From JAFIHK01 sp041441455 (GTDB taxonomy: Bacteria > Bacteroidota > Bacteroidia > Bacteroidales > UBA932), in NCBI GenBank assembly GCA_041441455.1, contig JASDTB010000068.1, positions 1-14,138 on the forward strand: DNA of 14,138 nucleotides, written 5' to 3'. The stretch's first letter is position 1. Every line of letters begins with the position of its first letter. Of this stretch, positions 1-7,130 are shown in pieces. Below the pieces are notes generated by a model, which ran no database searches, was not told the DNA's origin, and saw only the letters and a program-made list of their open reading frames with translations. Made by a program: the position numbers and the translations under genes.

Positions 1-50
1 CAAGCTGCTTAAAGAGAGACTATTGTTGTAATTAATAGAAAGTTAAATTG
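1..50. other. Unassigned left edge
   Basis: Bases 1-12 read CAA GCT GCT TAA in frame 1, which could be the last codons of a plus-strand gene truncated by the window edge. Three codons cannot establish this. Nothing else recognisable is seen before the terminator hairpin. Confidence 0.15.
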
Positions 51-84
51 AAAAGGGTGACTAATTAATTTTAGTCACCCTTTT
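51..84. terminator. Bidirectional rho-independent-type terminator hairpin
   Basis: Bases 51-64 (AAAAGGGTGACTAA) and 71-84 are exact reverse complements: 14 bp with a 6-base loop at 65-70. Because the arms start with AAAA and end with TTTT, a T-run follows the GC core on both strands, so it can stop transcription from either side. It lies 32 bases beyond the stop of the minus-strand CoA-transferase gene and is most likely that gene's terminator. It may also serve a plus-strand gene ending off the left edge. It shares its core sequence with the hairpin at 14060-14090. Confidence 0.88.
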
Positions 85-115
85 CGTTTATAGGTCAGTC
101 TGATTGATAAAGCAA

Positions 116-1420
116 TTATCCAATGAAATGGAAGTGAGGTCCAAATCTTTCGAAAGCAGCTTTGTCAAGTGTCTCTCTATGATCTGGGTGAGCTACGCTA
201 ATCATTAGTTTTGCTCTCTCTTGAAGTGATTTACCGTATAGGTTAACAGCTCCATGTTCGGTAACAAACCAGTGGATGTGGTTTCTTGTTGTTACAACAC
301 CAGCGCCTAAGTTAAGGACAGGTGCAATTTTGCTGATTCCTTTGTTGGTTACTGATGGCATAGCGATGATTGCTTTTCCACCTTGAGAAAGTGATGCTCC
401 ATAAATGAAGTCAACTTGTCCACCTACTCCAGAATAGAATGTTGTTCCAAGTGAGTCTGCACAAATTTGACCAGTGATATCGGCTTGAAGTGCAGAGTTG
501 ATTGCTGTTACTTTTGGGTTTTTAGCGATGATGAATGGGTCGTTGGTATATGCAACGTCTTTCATCAATACCATTGGGTTGTCATCGATAAAGTCATAGC
601 AAGTTTGTGATCCCATTAAGAATGTAGATACCATTTTGCCTTTATCGATTGCTTTGTTTGCTCCATTGATGATGCCTTTTTCTACTAATGGAAGTACACC
701 GTCTGCAAACATTTCTGTGTGAATACCTAGGTTTTTGTGGTTTCCTAATTGTGCTAATACTGCATTTGGAATCGCGCCGATACCCATTTGAAGAGTTGCT
801 CCATCTTCGATTAGAGCTGCGCAGTTTTTACCAATTGCCTCTTCAATAGCATCTGGAGCTGTGAAGTGAGCTGGTTCCAAAATGGTATTGTCTTCTACAA
901 AGATGTCGATCATGCTTAGTGGAATCATAGCGTCTCCCCAAGCTCTTGGCACATTTTTGTTTACTACTGCAATTACATGCTCTGCGCATTCGATTGCTGC
1001 CAAAGTTGCATCAACAGAAGTTCCAAGTGACACAAATCCATGTTTGTCTGGAGTTGAAACTTGAATCATTGCTACATTACATGGAAGAACACCACTTCTG
1101 TATAATTTTTGTGTCTCGCTCAAGAAAATTGGGATGTAGTCTGCATATCCTGCTTGTACACTTTTTCTAACGTTGCCTCCTACGAAGAAAGCTTGGTGGA
1201 AGAACACCCCTTCGTATTTTTTGTCTACGTAAGGAGCCTCTCCTTCGGTGTGAAGGTGGTGGATTCTGACATCTCTAAACTCACCTGCATCTCCTCTGCG
1301 ACATAGTGCATCGATAAGAATTTTAGGAGCACTTGCAACGCTGCTTAAGTGAATATGATCGCCGGTCTTAACTACTTTAACGGCTTCATCAGCGCTGACA
1401 AACTTGAAATTAGTGTGCAT
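116..1420 (-). CDS. Acetyl-CoA hydrolase / CoA-transferase family protein (4-hydroxybutyrate or butyrate:acetate CoA-transferase type)
   Basis: This is a 434-aa cytosolic protein of the acetyl-CoA hydrolase/transferase family, about the usual length. The conserved GIHTEM motif carries Glu236, expected by homology to form the glutamyl-CoA thioester intermediate. GVGGQVDF (331-338) and the following YGASLSQGG are the glycine-rich CoA-binding signature, and the C-terminal ERAKLMISVAHPDHRE block is also typical. The family moves CoA between acyl-CoA and acetate, or hydrolyses acetyl-CoA; the exact substrate cannot be read from sequence. I chose the ATG at 1420 (MHTNFKF). An in-frame upstream ATG at 1477 would add 19 residues that run into the predicted promoter and look unlike the family. 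Codon choice is strongly biased (GGT, ACT, CTT), like the hydrogenase genes, which suggests high expression. The gene is monocistronic and divergent from the next operon. A role in acetate or butyrate formation in a fermenter is an inference. Confidence 0.9.
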   Translation of the reverse strand: MHTNFKFVSADEAVKVVKTGDHIHLSSVASAPKILIDALCRRGDAGEFRDVRIHHLHTEGEAPYVDKKYEGVFFHQAFFVGGNVRKSVQAGYADYIPIFLSETQKLYRSGVLPCNVAMIQVSTPDKHGFVSLGTSVDATLAAIECAEHVIAVVNKNVPRAWGDAMIPLSMIDIFVEDNTILEPAHFTAPDAIEEAIGKNCAALIEDGATLQMGIGAIPNAVLAQLGNHKNLGIHTEMFADGVLPLVEKGIINGANKAIDKGKMVSTFLMGSQTCYDFIDDNPMVLMKDVAYTNDPFIIAKNPKVTAINSALQADITGQICADSLGTTFYSGVGGQVDFIYGASLSQGGKAIIAMPSVTNKGISKIAPVLNLGAGVVTTRNHIHWFVTEHGAVNLYGKSLQERAKLMISVAHPDHRETLDKAAFERFGPHFHFIG

Positions 1421-1474
1421 AATACTGATTTGTAATAATTTATGATTAATATTGATTAGCCTTAAAAACGGCGG

Positions 1475-1482
1475 CAAATTTA
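1475..1482 (-). promoter_or_regulatory. Predicted -7 box for the CoA-transferase gene
   Basis: Read on the minus strand these bases are TAAATTTG, a full match to the Bacteroidetes sigma-70 -7 consensus TAnnTTTG. A partial -33 match (TATG against TTTG, plus-strand 1502-1505) lies about 19 bases upstream. The implied leader to the ATG at 1420 is roughly 45-50 bases. It lies back to back with the plus-strand box at 1494-1501. Confidence 0.5.
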
Positions 1483-1493
1483 TGTAATATTTC

Positions 1494-1501
1494 TATCTTT
1501 G
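1494..1501 (+). promoter_or_regulatory. Predicted -7 box for the SAM-hydroxide adenosyltransferase/mazG/tcdA operon
   Basis: TATCTTTG followed by C matches TAnnTTTG fully. No good -33 TTTG is seen 19-21 bases upstream, so the promoter may be weak or activator-dependent. The leader to the ATG at 1522 would be only about 15 bases. Confidence 0.5.
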
Positions 1502-1521
1502 CATAATATTATTTGAAATTG

Positions 1522-2289
1522 ATGACAATTGTTACCATTACCAGCGACTGGAGCTTTGACGACTATTATACAGGCGTTTTAAAGGGGGCACTACTCTCTG
1601 TTAGTCAAGAGGTAAACGTTGTAGAGATTTCTAAAAATATTCCATCTCACGATGTACTTAAAGAGGCTTTTGTCCTCTCTTCTGCATATAAATACTTTCC
1701 GCTTGGTACAATTCATCTAATGTGTGTAGCTTCTGAACCTGCACCAAATTCGAAAATGATCATTGCCTTTTACGACGGACACTACTTTGTAGGCATTAAT
1801 GATGGTAGGTTTTCGCATATTTTCGAAAATATCCCTGTTATGGGATTTGAAATTATTCTAGAGGAGAAATTTTCAACATTTCAGTCGTATCGTTATTTTG
1901 CTACAGCGCTAGATATTATTCTTCATAATAAATTTGAAGAGTCAACAAGACCTTGCGACATAAAGCAAGAGATTGTTAGAAGAGTTGTTTATGATATGAA
2001 TTCAATTACAGGAAGGGTTGTTTGGTGTGACTCATTTGGCAATGCAATAACCAATATTGAGCGGTCCCTTTTTGACAAGCTTAGAGGTGGCAGAGAGTTT
2101 ACAATCTATGCGGGTGGCCCTTATATTAAAATCAACGAAATTTGCAGAAGGTATAACGATTATCCAGCTGGAAGCATAATAGCATTGTTCAATTCGCAGG
2201 GACTTCTTGAACTCGCATTGGTTTCTGGCAACCTTTCAAAAATAGACAATATAGATACATCAACCGAAGTAAGAATAAAATTCAAATGA
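1522..2289 (+). CDS. SAM hydroxide adenosyltransferase-like protein (DUF62/fluorinase fold), divergent
   Basis: This 255-aa protein belongs to the DUF62 family, whose characterised members split S-adenosylmethionine into adenosine and methionine using water. The N-terminal block TITSDWSFDDYYTGVLKG matches the family opening (Asp9 at the ribose-contacting position), GINDG (91-95) matches the usual PDNG region, and the C-terminal domain shows GRVVWCDSFGNAITNI (164-179) and NSQGLLELALVSGN (224-237). The signature VDPGVGTxR loop is replaced by VASEPAPNSK (69-78) and the usual TFHGRD by TFQSYR (119-124). The Asp-Arg-His triad described for hydrolase members therefore appears absent. I prefer the ATG at 1522; an in-frame TTG at 1513 would add only three residues and overlaps the promoter. 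It heads an operon, with its stop overlapping the mazG start. Family membership is secure, but enzymatic activity is uncertain. Confidence 0.83.
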   Translation: MTIVTITSDWSFDDYYTGVLKGALLSVSQEVNVVEISKNIPSHDVLKEAFVLSSAYKYFPLGTIHLMCVASEPAPNSKMIIAFYDGHYFVGINDGRFSHIFENIPVMGFEIILEEKFSTFQSYRYFATALDIILHNKFEESTRPCDIKQEIVRRVVYDMNSITGRVVWCDSFGNAITNIERSLFDKLRGGREFTIYAGGPYIKINEICRRYNDYPAGSIIALFNSQGLLELALVSGNLSKIDNIDTSTEVRIKFK

Positions 2290-3077
2290 ATAGAGAAAAA
2301 GAGATAGCAGCGTTTGTCCGCCTCCTAGATGTAATGGACGAACTAAGAGAGAAGTGTCCTTGGGACAGGGAGCAGACAATGGAGTCACTAAGACCATTAA
2401 CAATTGAGGAGACTTATGAGTTAAGCGAGGCGATTTTAATGAATGATAATAAGAATATTTCTAAAGAGCTTGGAGATATTTTGTTGCATATTGTGTTCTA
2501 CGCTAAAATTGGAAAAGAGCAAAAGAATTTTGATATTTCTGATGTGATGAACTTGTTGTGTGATAAGTTGATATATAGGCATCCTCATGTCTTCGGTGAG
2601 AAGGAGGTAAGTGGTTCTCAAGAGGTGATTTCAAACTGGGAGAATCTTAAGACAAAAGAGAAGGATGGAAATAAGACGATCTTGTCTGGTGTTCCAGAAT
2701 CTTTACCATCAGTAGTGAAAGCGTACAGAATGCAGGATAAGGCGAGAGCCGTTGGGTTCGACTGGGATGTAAAAGAGGATGTTTGGAATAAGGTAAAAGA
2801 GGAGTTGACGGAGTTCGAAAGTGAGCTGAGATCTACATCTGATAATAATTTGGAGAGAGCAGAAAAGGAGTTTGGAGATCTGATGTTCTCGTTAATTAAT
2901 GCTGCAAGACTTTATAAGATCAACCCCGATTCTGCTTTGGAGATGACCAATATGAAGTTTAGAAAGAGATTTGACTTTTTAGAGCAGAGGGTGAAAAGTC
3001 AAGGTAGGTCATTAAAGGAGATGACTTTGGAGGAGATGGATGTTATATGGGAGGAGGCTAAAAAAGTAGTAGGATAG
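2286..3077 (+). CDS. mazG: MazG-type nucleoside triphosphate pyrophosphohydrolase
   Basis: This 263-aa protein has two tandem MazG domains, the length and architecture of the classic housekeeping enzyme. It hydrolyses (d)NTPs to monophosphate and pyrophosphate, cleaning non-canonical or excess nucleotides from the pool. The N-terminal domain opens with the diagnostic CPWDREQTMESLRP (24-37) and carries metal-binding acidic residues in EETYE (41-45) and ELGD (61-64). The middle contains GVPESLPSVVKAYRMQDKA. The second domain has KEELTEF (171-177) and KEFGDLMFSLINAARL (194-209). The ATG overlaps the upstream stop as ATGA, so translation is probably coupled. All expected acidic residues appear intact. 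Confidence 0.96.
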   Translation: MNREKEIAAFVRLLDVMDELREKCPWDREQTMESLRPLTIEETYELSEAILMNDNKNISKELGDILLHIVFYAKIGKEQKNFDISDVMNLLCDKLIYRHPHVFGEKEVSGSQEVISNWENLKTKEKDGNKTILSGVPESLPSVVKAYRMQDKARAVGFDWDVKEDVWNKVKEELTEFESELRSTSDNNLERAEKEFGDLMFSLINAARLYKINPDSALEMTNMKFRKRFDFLEQRVKSQGRSLKEMTLEEMDVIWEEAKKVVG

Positions 3078-3094
3078 TGTTTAAAAGGAGAAAG

Positions 3095-3823
3095 ATGGAC
3101 ATAAAATATAATTGGTTAGAACGGACAGAGCTCTTAATGGGAAAGGAGTCATTAGAGAGAGTTCGAAATGCTTCGGTTTGTGTTGTTGGTCTTGGTGGGG
3201 TAGGTGCTTATGCTGCAGAAATGATAGCTAGGGCAGGTGTGGGTAAGATGCTGATTATCGACTCTGATATAGTGAACCCATCTAATATAAATCGGCAGTT
3301 AATAGCGACAACAAATACAATTGGTGAAAAGAAGGCTTCGTTAATGGAGGCAAGGCTAAAGTCAATAAACCCAGACTTAGATTTGATCTCTCTAGATTGT
3401 TTTATAACCGAAGAGAATGTCTCTGAAATATTGTCTCAATATAAGTTTGATTACATCGTTGATGCAATTGATACCCTCTCTCCCAAAGTCGCGCTTGTTA
3501 ACTATGCTGTAACTAATAAGATTCCATTAGTAAGTTCGATGGGCGCGGGTGCAAAATTTGATATTACTAAAATTAGGATTAAAGACATCTCAAAATCATT
3601 TAATTGCCCATTAGCATACATGATGAGAAAACGTCTTAGAAAGCTGGGAATCAATAAGGGATTTAAGGTAGTATTTTCCGAAGAGCTTCCAGTCGAGGAT
3701 GCAATAGTTCCGGTAGAAGAGCAAAACAAAAAGTCGATGGTTGGGACTATATCTTACATGCCGGCAGTGTTCGGATGTTCATGTGCACAAGTTGTTATTG
3801 AGGATTTGAAATCTCTCGAATAA
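3095..3823 (+). CDS. tcdA: tRNA threonylcarbamoyladenosine dehydratase (TcdA/CsdL, ThiF/E1-like)
   Basis: This 242-aa E1-like ATP-dependent enzyme cyclises t6A37 of ANN-decoding tRNAs to ct6A by adenylating and dehydrating the threonyl carboxylate. The Rossmann ATP-binding loop GLGGVGAYAAE spans 32-42, Asp56 ends the second strand (IIDSD), NINRQ (64-68) gives the arginine that contacts ATP phosphates, and VDAIDT (122-127) carries the catalytic-region aspartate. NCPLAYMMRKRLRK (170-183) and VVFSEE (192-197) are specific to the TcdA branch as opposed to ThiF or MoeB. The ATG at 3095 follows an AAAAGGAGA purine stretch and gives the family start. An in-frame GTG at 3077 would overlap the mazG stop and is less likely. 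It is probably co-transcribed with mazG. Confidence 0.93.
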   Translation: MDIKYNWLERTELLMGKESLERVRNASVCVVGLGGVGAYAAEMIARAGVGKMLIIDSDIVNPSNINRQLIATTNTIGEKKASLMEARLKSINPDLDLISLDCFITEENVSEILSQYKFDYIVDAIDTLSPKVALVNYAVTNKIPLVSSMGAGAKFDITKIRIKDISKSFNCPLAYMMRKRLRKLGINKGFKVVFSEELPVEDAIVPVEEQNKKSMVGTISYMPAVFGCSCAQVVIEDLKSLE

Positions 3824-3837
3824 AAATTCTATATTTG
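3805..3837 (+). promoter_or_regulatory. Predicted promoter for the sensory-hydrogenase operon
   Basis: TTTG at 3805-3808 and TATATTTG at 3830-3837 match the Bacteroidetes -33 and -7 elements with a 21-base spacer. The -33 element lies inside the end of tcdA. Transcription would start near 3842-3845, about 40 bases before the ATG at 3882. No terminator hairpin separates tcdA from this point, so read-through is also possible. Confidence 0.6.
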
Positions 3838-3881
3838 TATACAAGAATTGAGATTTAGAACAGAGAAAAATAAGAGTGTTG

Positions 3882-4997
3882 ATGCAAGTTACAATTAAAG
3901 AGGTCATTAGTAAATCGGACCTTAAAAAGTTTATCAAGTTCCCCCACAAGTTATATAAGGATAACAAACAGTATGTACCACAACTTGATTCACAGGAATA
4001 TAAAATCTTGACTCAGAGTCCGAGTCTCGAATATTGTACTATTAAAAAGTGGATGGCCTATTCTCCAGATGGTGAGATTATTGGCAGAATCGCTGCTATT
4101 CTTAATCCAAGAGCAAATGAATGTCATTCATACAAAAGGCTCCGTTTTGGCTGGTTCGATTTTATCGACGATAAGGATGTGGCTAAGGCTTTGATGAACA
4201 CTGCCGAAGAGTGGGGAAGATCTATGGGGCTAACCGAAATACATGGTCCACTTGGCTATAATACATGGAATAGACAAGGGATGATGATTGAAGGTTTTGA
4301 GAACACTCCTCCTGTAAATTGCTTGTATAACTATCCTTACTATCCAACATTCATGGATGATATGGGATTTGTTAAAGAGGTGGATTGGATTCAAGTTAGG
4401 CTTGAGATATCTCAGGGTGTACCAGACAAACTTGTAAGAATTCATGATCTGTTATTGGAAAAATATGGATTATCATATCTCGAAGTTAAAAAGTTAAAAG
4501 ATCGTAAAGATTTGATTAAGTCTTTCTTTGAAGGGTATAATGAGTCATTTAAAGCTGTAGATAACTTTATTCCTTTGACCGAAAAAGAGATAGACGATAT
4601 TGTAAAGAACTATTTCCCATTATTAAGACAGGAGCTATCTTGTTTCATAATGGATAAAGATAATAATGTTGCAGCTTTTAGTGTCTGCTTTCCGAGCATG
4701 TCTAAAGCTTTTCAAAAGGCAAAAGGCAAGTTGTTCCCTTTCGGATGGTACCACTTGTACAAAGCTTTCAATAACTATGACACCATCGATTTCATGATGA
4801 GTGGTGCTTTCCCAGAATGGCAATCTAAAGGTTTGTCATCTATGTATCACACTTACATGGATCGTTCTCTAAAAGGTAGAGAGGTAAAATATGGAATAAC
4901 AAATCCGCAGGGCGACACAAATTCAGCCTATAAGGTTTGGGGACGATATACTTTTGAGCCTTATATGAGAAGAAGATGTTACATTAAACCATTATAA
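3882..4997 (+). CDS. Uncharacterised GNAT-like (acyl-CoA N-acyltransferase fold) protein
   Basis: This 371-aa protein belongs to a family I recognise from Bacteroidetes and other anaerobes that is usually annotated hypothetical or GNAT-like (YghO-type). The opening VTIKEVISKSDLKKFIKFPH, the block RFGWFDFIDD (88-97), GPLGYNTWNRQGMMIEGFEN (122-141) and the tail GDTNSAYKVWGRYTFEP are the conserved features. EIIGRIAAILNP (65-76) resembles the beta-4 strand and acetyl-CoA loop region of GNAT folds, but I cannot place a convincing Q/RxxGxG/A pyrophosphate loop. Substrate and reaction are unknown. The ATG at 3882 follows two weaker in-frame starts (GTG 3876, TTG 3879) only one and two codons upstream. 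It is the first gene after the predicted promoter and lies 3 bases from the DRTGG gene, so it is likely part of that operon. A link to hydrogenase function is inference from position only. Confidence 0.68.
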   Translation: MQVTIKEVISKSDLKKFIKFPHKLYKDNKQYVPQLDSQEYKILTQSPSLEYCTIKKWMAYSPDGEIIGRIAAILNPRANECHSYKRLRFGWFDFIDDKDVAKALMNTAEEWGRSMGLTEIHGPLGYNTWNRQGMMIEGFENTPPVNCLYNYPYYPTFMDDMGFVKEVDWIQVRLEISQGVPDKLVRIHDLLLEKYGLSYLEVKKLKDRKDLIKSFFEGYNESFKAVDNFIPLTEKEIDDIVKNYFPLLRQELSCFIMDKDNNVAAFSVCFPSMSKAFQKAKGKLFPFGWYHLYKAFNNYDTIDFMMSGAFPEWQSKGLSSMYHTYMDRSLKGREVKYGITNPQGDTNSAYKVWGRYTFEPYMRRRCYIKPL

Positions 4998-5000
4998 GCT

Positions 5001-5345
5001 ATGAAACTGAGTGATTTATGCGAACTTGTCTCCGGAACGGTTATCTGCGGAGAGGAGAGATTAAACGAAGAGGTGGAGTTTGCCTTTGCGTCTGACCTGA
5101 TGAGCGATGTGCTGACTATTAAGATCACTCACTTCATTTTGATTACAGGTCTGGCAAATGTTCAATCAATCAGAACTGCAGAGATGTCGGACATTTCATA
5201 TATTTTGATGGCTAGAAATAAAGAGGTGACCGATGAAATGAAAGAGTTGGCAGAAGAGAATGATCTTCTGATTATAAAGTCGCCTTATTCGATGTTTAAA
5301 TGCTCCGGTTTATTATACAATGCAGGTATTAAGCCTGTTTATTAA
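5001..5345 (+). CDS. DRTGG-domain protein 1 (HPr-kinase N-terminal-like)
   Basis: This 114-aa small protein consists of a single DRTGG-type domain, a fold found at the N terminus of HPr kinases and in phosphotransacetylase-related proteins, thought to bind ligands or mediate regulation. The sequence SGTVICGEERLNEEVEFAF followed by ASDLMSDVLTI, ILITGLANVQSIRTAEM (46-62) and the terminal GLLYNAGIK closely match stand-alone DRTGG proteins encoded next to [FeFe]-hydrogenase genes in Firmicutes. The literal DRTGG pentapeptide is not present, as in many family members. There is no kinase domain, signal peptide or membrane segment. It begins 3 bases after the previous stop and ends one base before the next ATG, so it is clearly in the operon. 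Its precise role is unknown; a ligand-sensing partner of the neighbouring ATPase is a guess. Confidence 0.8.
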   Translation: MKLSDLCELVSGTVICGEERLNEEVEFAFASDLMSDVLTIKITHFILITGLANVQSIRTAEMSDISYILMARNKEVTDEMKELAEENDLLIIKSPYSMFKCSGLLYNAGIKPVY

Positions 5346-5346
5346 T

Positions 5347-5760
5347 ATGCATTTTGAATATAAAGTGGAAGGTGGTGATTTTACCAATGCTGGTAATGCA
5401 TCTTCGCAGATAAAAAAGACATTGAAGCAACTAGGAGTTGATCCTGCAGTCGTTAAGCGAGTTGTAGTCGCTCTTTATGAAGCCGAGGTTAATATTGTAG
5501 CTCATGCATATAGAGGCGTTATTTATGCTGATCTCTCCTCTACTGGAATTGATTTAAAACTAGTTGATGAGGGGCCTGGTATTGCAGACATTAATCTTGC
5601 AATGACTCCAGGTTATTCAACAGCTTCACAAGCGGTAAGGGAGATGGGATTTGGTGCAGGAATGGGGTTGCCCAATATTAGTGAGAACTCAGACGACTTT
5701 TCGATTCAGAGCGAAGTAGGCAAGGGGACTACTCTCAATATAAGGATTAAATTTACATAA
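5347..5760 (+). CDS. RsbW-like anti-sigma/serine-kinase-type ATP-binding protein (HATPase_c)
   Basis: This 137-aa protein is a stand-alone GHKL ATP-binding domain of the anti-sigma-factor kinase (RsbW/SpoIIAB) type. The N box is LYEAEVNIVAHAY (43-55), the G1 box DEGPGIAD (74-81), the G2 region GFGAGMGLPN (101-110), and GKGTTL (125-130) closes the lid. All ATP-binding motifs are intact. No sigma factor or anti-anti-sigma (STAS) partner is encoded in the window, so a role in sigma control is not demonstrated. Family members of this subtype recur beside DRTGG and hydrogenase-domain genes. I start it at ATG 5347 (MHFEYKVEGG), one base after the preceding stop; an in-frame ATG at 5320 would overlap that gene. 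It may phosphorylate or bind a partner within the operon, which is inference. Confidence 0.85.
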   Translation: MHFEYKVEGGDFTNAGNASSQIKKTLKQLGVDPAVVKRVVVALYEAEVNIVAHAYRGVIYADLSSTGIDLKLVDEGPGIADINLAMTPGYSTASQAVREMGFGAGMGLPNISENSDDFSIQSEVGKGTTLNIRIKFT

Positions 5761-5770
5761 TTTCATAACT

Positions 5771-7111
5771 ATGGCGCAGACTACATATAATAGAGCCCTG
5801 GAAATAGTTGAGGATATCTGTATAGGATGTTCCCACTGTATGAAAGTCTGCCCAACTGAAGCCTTAAGAGTTAGAGGGGGTAAGGCTACGATTCATGTAG
5901 AGTGGTGCATAGATTGCGGAGAGTGTTATCGTGTGTGTCCAACAAGGGCTATTCGTGTAATGGACGATGATTTTAAGCAGATTTTCGACTATAAATATCG
6001 TGTATTACTAGTTCCTTCGGTGTTTTTTGCTCAGTTTAGCCACAAAGTCAGCAGAGAGACAATCTATAAAATTATCGGAGAACTAGGGTTTTCTGAAGTG
6101 TGTGCCGTAGAGCAAAGTGTAGACAATCTTCTCGACGAAATAAATGATTATGTTAAGGCTGCTCAAGAAAAACCTGTAATTTCGTCTTTTTGTCCAGCTG
6201 TTATTCGCTTGATTCAAGTAAGATTTCCCTCTTTGGTAGATCATATTATGCAACTGTTGCCGCCAATCGAAATAACAGCTCAATATTACAAGAGAAAATA
6301 TGCTAGCGAGGGTGTGGATGAAAAGGAGGTTGGAATTTTTTATTTAACGCCTTGTATTGGAAAGATTGCGGCAGTAAAATCGCCAGTTGGAGGATATACC
6401 TCTCCAATTAATGGCGTCATAAATATGGATTTCTTTTTCAATAAAGTCTATTTGGCTTATAAACAGAAGCTTCCAATAACAAAATCGATACTGATCAATG
6501 GAGAGATTTCATCTAAAGGTGTCTTATTTCCAACTACTGGTGGAGAATCTGTACATATTGAAGGAAAGACTCTCGCTATTGATGGAATGAATAATGTTAT
6601 CGACTTTTTAGAAAGGCTAGAAAATGAGGAGATTGAAGGTGTGGACTTTCTAGAATTAAGGGCTTGTGATGAGTCTTGTGCTGGTGGTATTTTGGCACAT
6701 AATAATAGATTCATTGTTGCCGATAATCTAAAAAAACTTGCAAACTCTGTTCCAGACAAACATCACTTAGTCTTTGATTATAAGCAGTATTGCTCTGCTG
6801 TTGTGCATATGGATAAGATAGAGCCTCGTTCTATGGTGAAATATGACAAAGATATTGAGGCGGCCTTGGTAAAAATGGAGAGAGCCCGGGAGCTTAAAGA
6901 GCTGTTTCCTGGGATTGATTGTGGTGCTTGTGGTGCTCCGAGTTGTGAGGCTCTTGCCGAAGATATAGTGCGTGGTCAGGCAGATGTTAATTCATGCATA
7001 TTCTTAAGAACTAAATATGAAAAGAGGGGCGAGTTAAGTGTTGAAGAGGCTATTAGAATAATGGAGTCAATTTGGGGAAAGGAGAGATTTGATAAGAGAA
7101 AAAAATATTAA
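5771..7111 (+). CDS. Sensory-type [FeFe]-hydrogenase homologue (group C/D-like, no PAS domain)
   Basis: This 446-aa protein has three parts. First are two [4Fe-4S] ferredoxin motifs (Cys17/20/23/27 and 46/49/52/56). The H-cluster domain follows, with loops SSFCPAVIRL (138-147), TPCIGK (193-198) and ACDESCAGG (298-306). Last is a [4Fe-4S] module GIDCGACGAPSC with AEDIVRG (Cys384/387/392/409). All four cysteines expected to hold the H-cluster (141, 195, 299, 303) are present. The residue before Cys141, normally the proton-relay Cys of TSCCP, is Phe140, and L3 has DES instead of PGG. The domain order matches group C (HydS) and group D hydrogenases, but the PAS domain of HydS is missing, favouring group D. 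Slow turnover and a sensing or regulatory role are likely. HydE/F/G would be needed for maturation and are not in this window. Operon member, 10 bases after the ATPase gene. Confidence 0.92.
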   Translation: MAQTTYNRALEIVEDICIGCSHCMKVCPTEALRVRGGKATIHVEWCIDCGECYRVCPTRAIRVMDDDFKQIFDYKYRVLLVPSVFFAQFSHKVSRETIYKIIGELGFSEVCAVEQSVDNLLDEINDYVKAAQEKPVISSFCPAVIRLIQVRFPSLVDHIMQLLPPIEITAQYYKRKYASEGVDEKEVGIFYLTPCIGKIAAVKSPVGGYTSPINGVINMDFFFNKVYLAYKQKLPITKSILINGEISSKGVLFPTTGGESVHIEGKTLAIDGMNNVIDFLERLENEEIEGVDFLELRACDESCAGGILAHNNRFIVADNLKKLANSVPDKHHLVFDYKQYCSAVVHMDKIEPRSMVKYDKDIEAALVKMERARELKELFPGIDCGACGAPSCEALAEDIVRGQADVNSCIFLRTKYEKRGELSVEEAIRIMESIWGKERFDKRKKY

Positions 7112-7130
7112 TGATAATACACCTAAGCTA

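Noticed and set aside
882..1306. Three overlapping plus-strand open frames opposite the CoA-transferase gene
   Set aside because: All are antisense to a conserved protein and none resembles a known family.
1421..1477. N-terminal extension of the CoA-transferase from the upstream ATG at 1477
   Set aside because: The 19 added residues lack similarity to the family and overlap the predicted minus-strand promoter.
6457..6759. Minus-strand open frame of 100 codons inside the sensory hydrogenase gene
   Set aside because: It is low-complexity Ser-rich translation opposite a conserved domain, with no start context or homologous motif seen.
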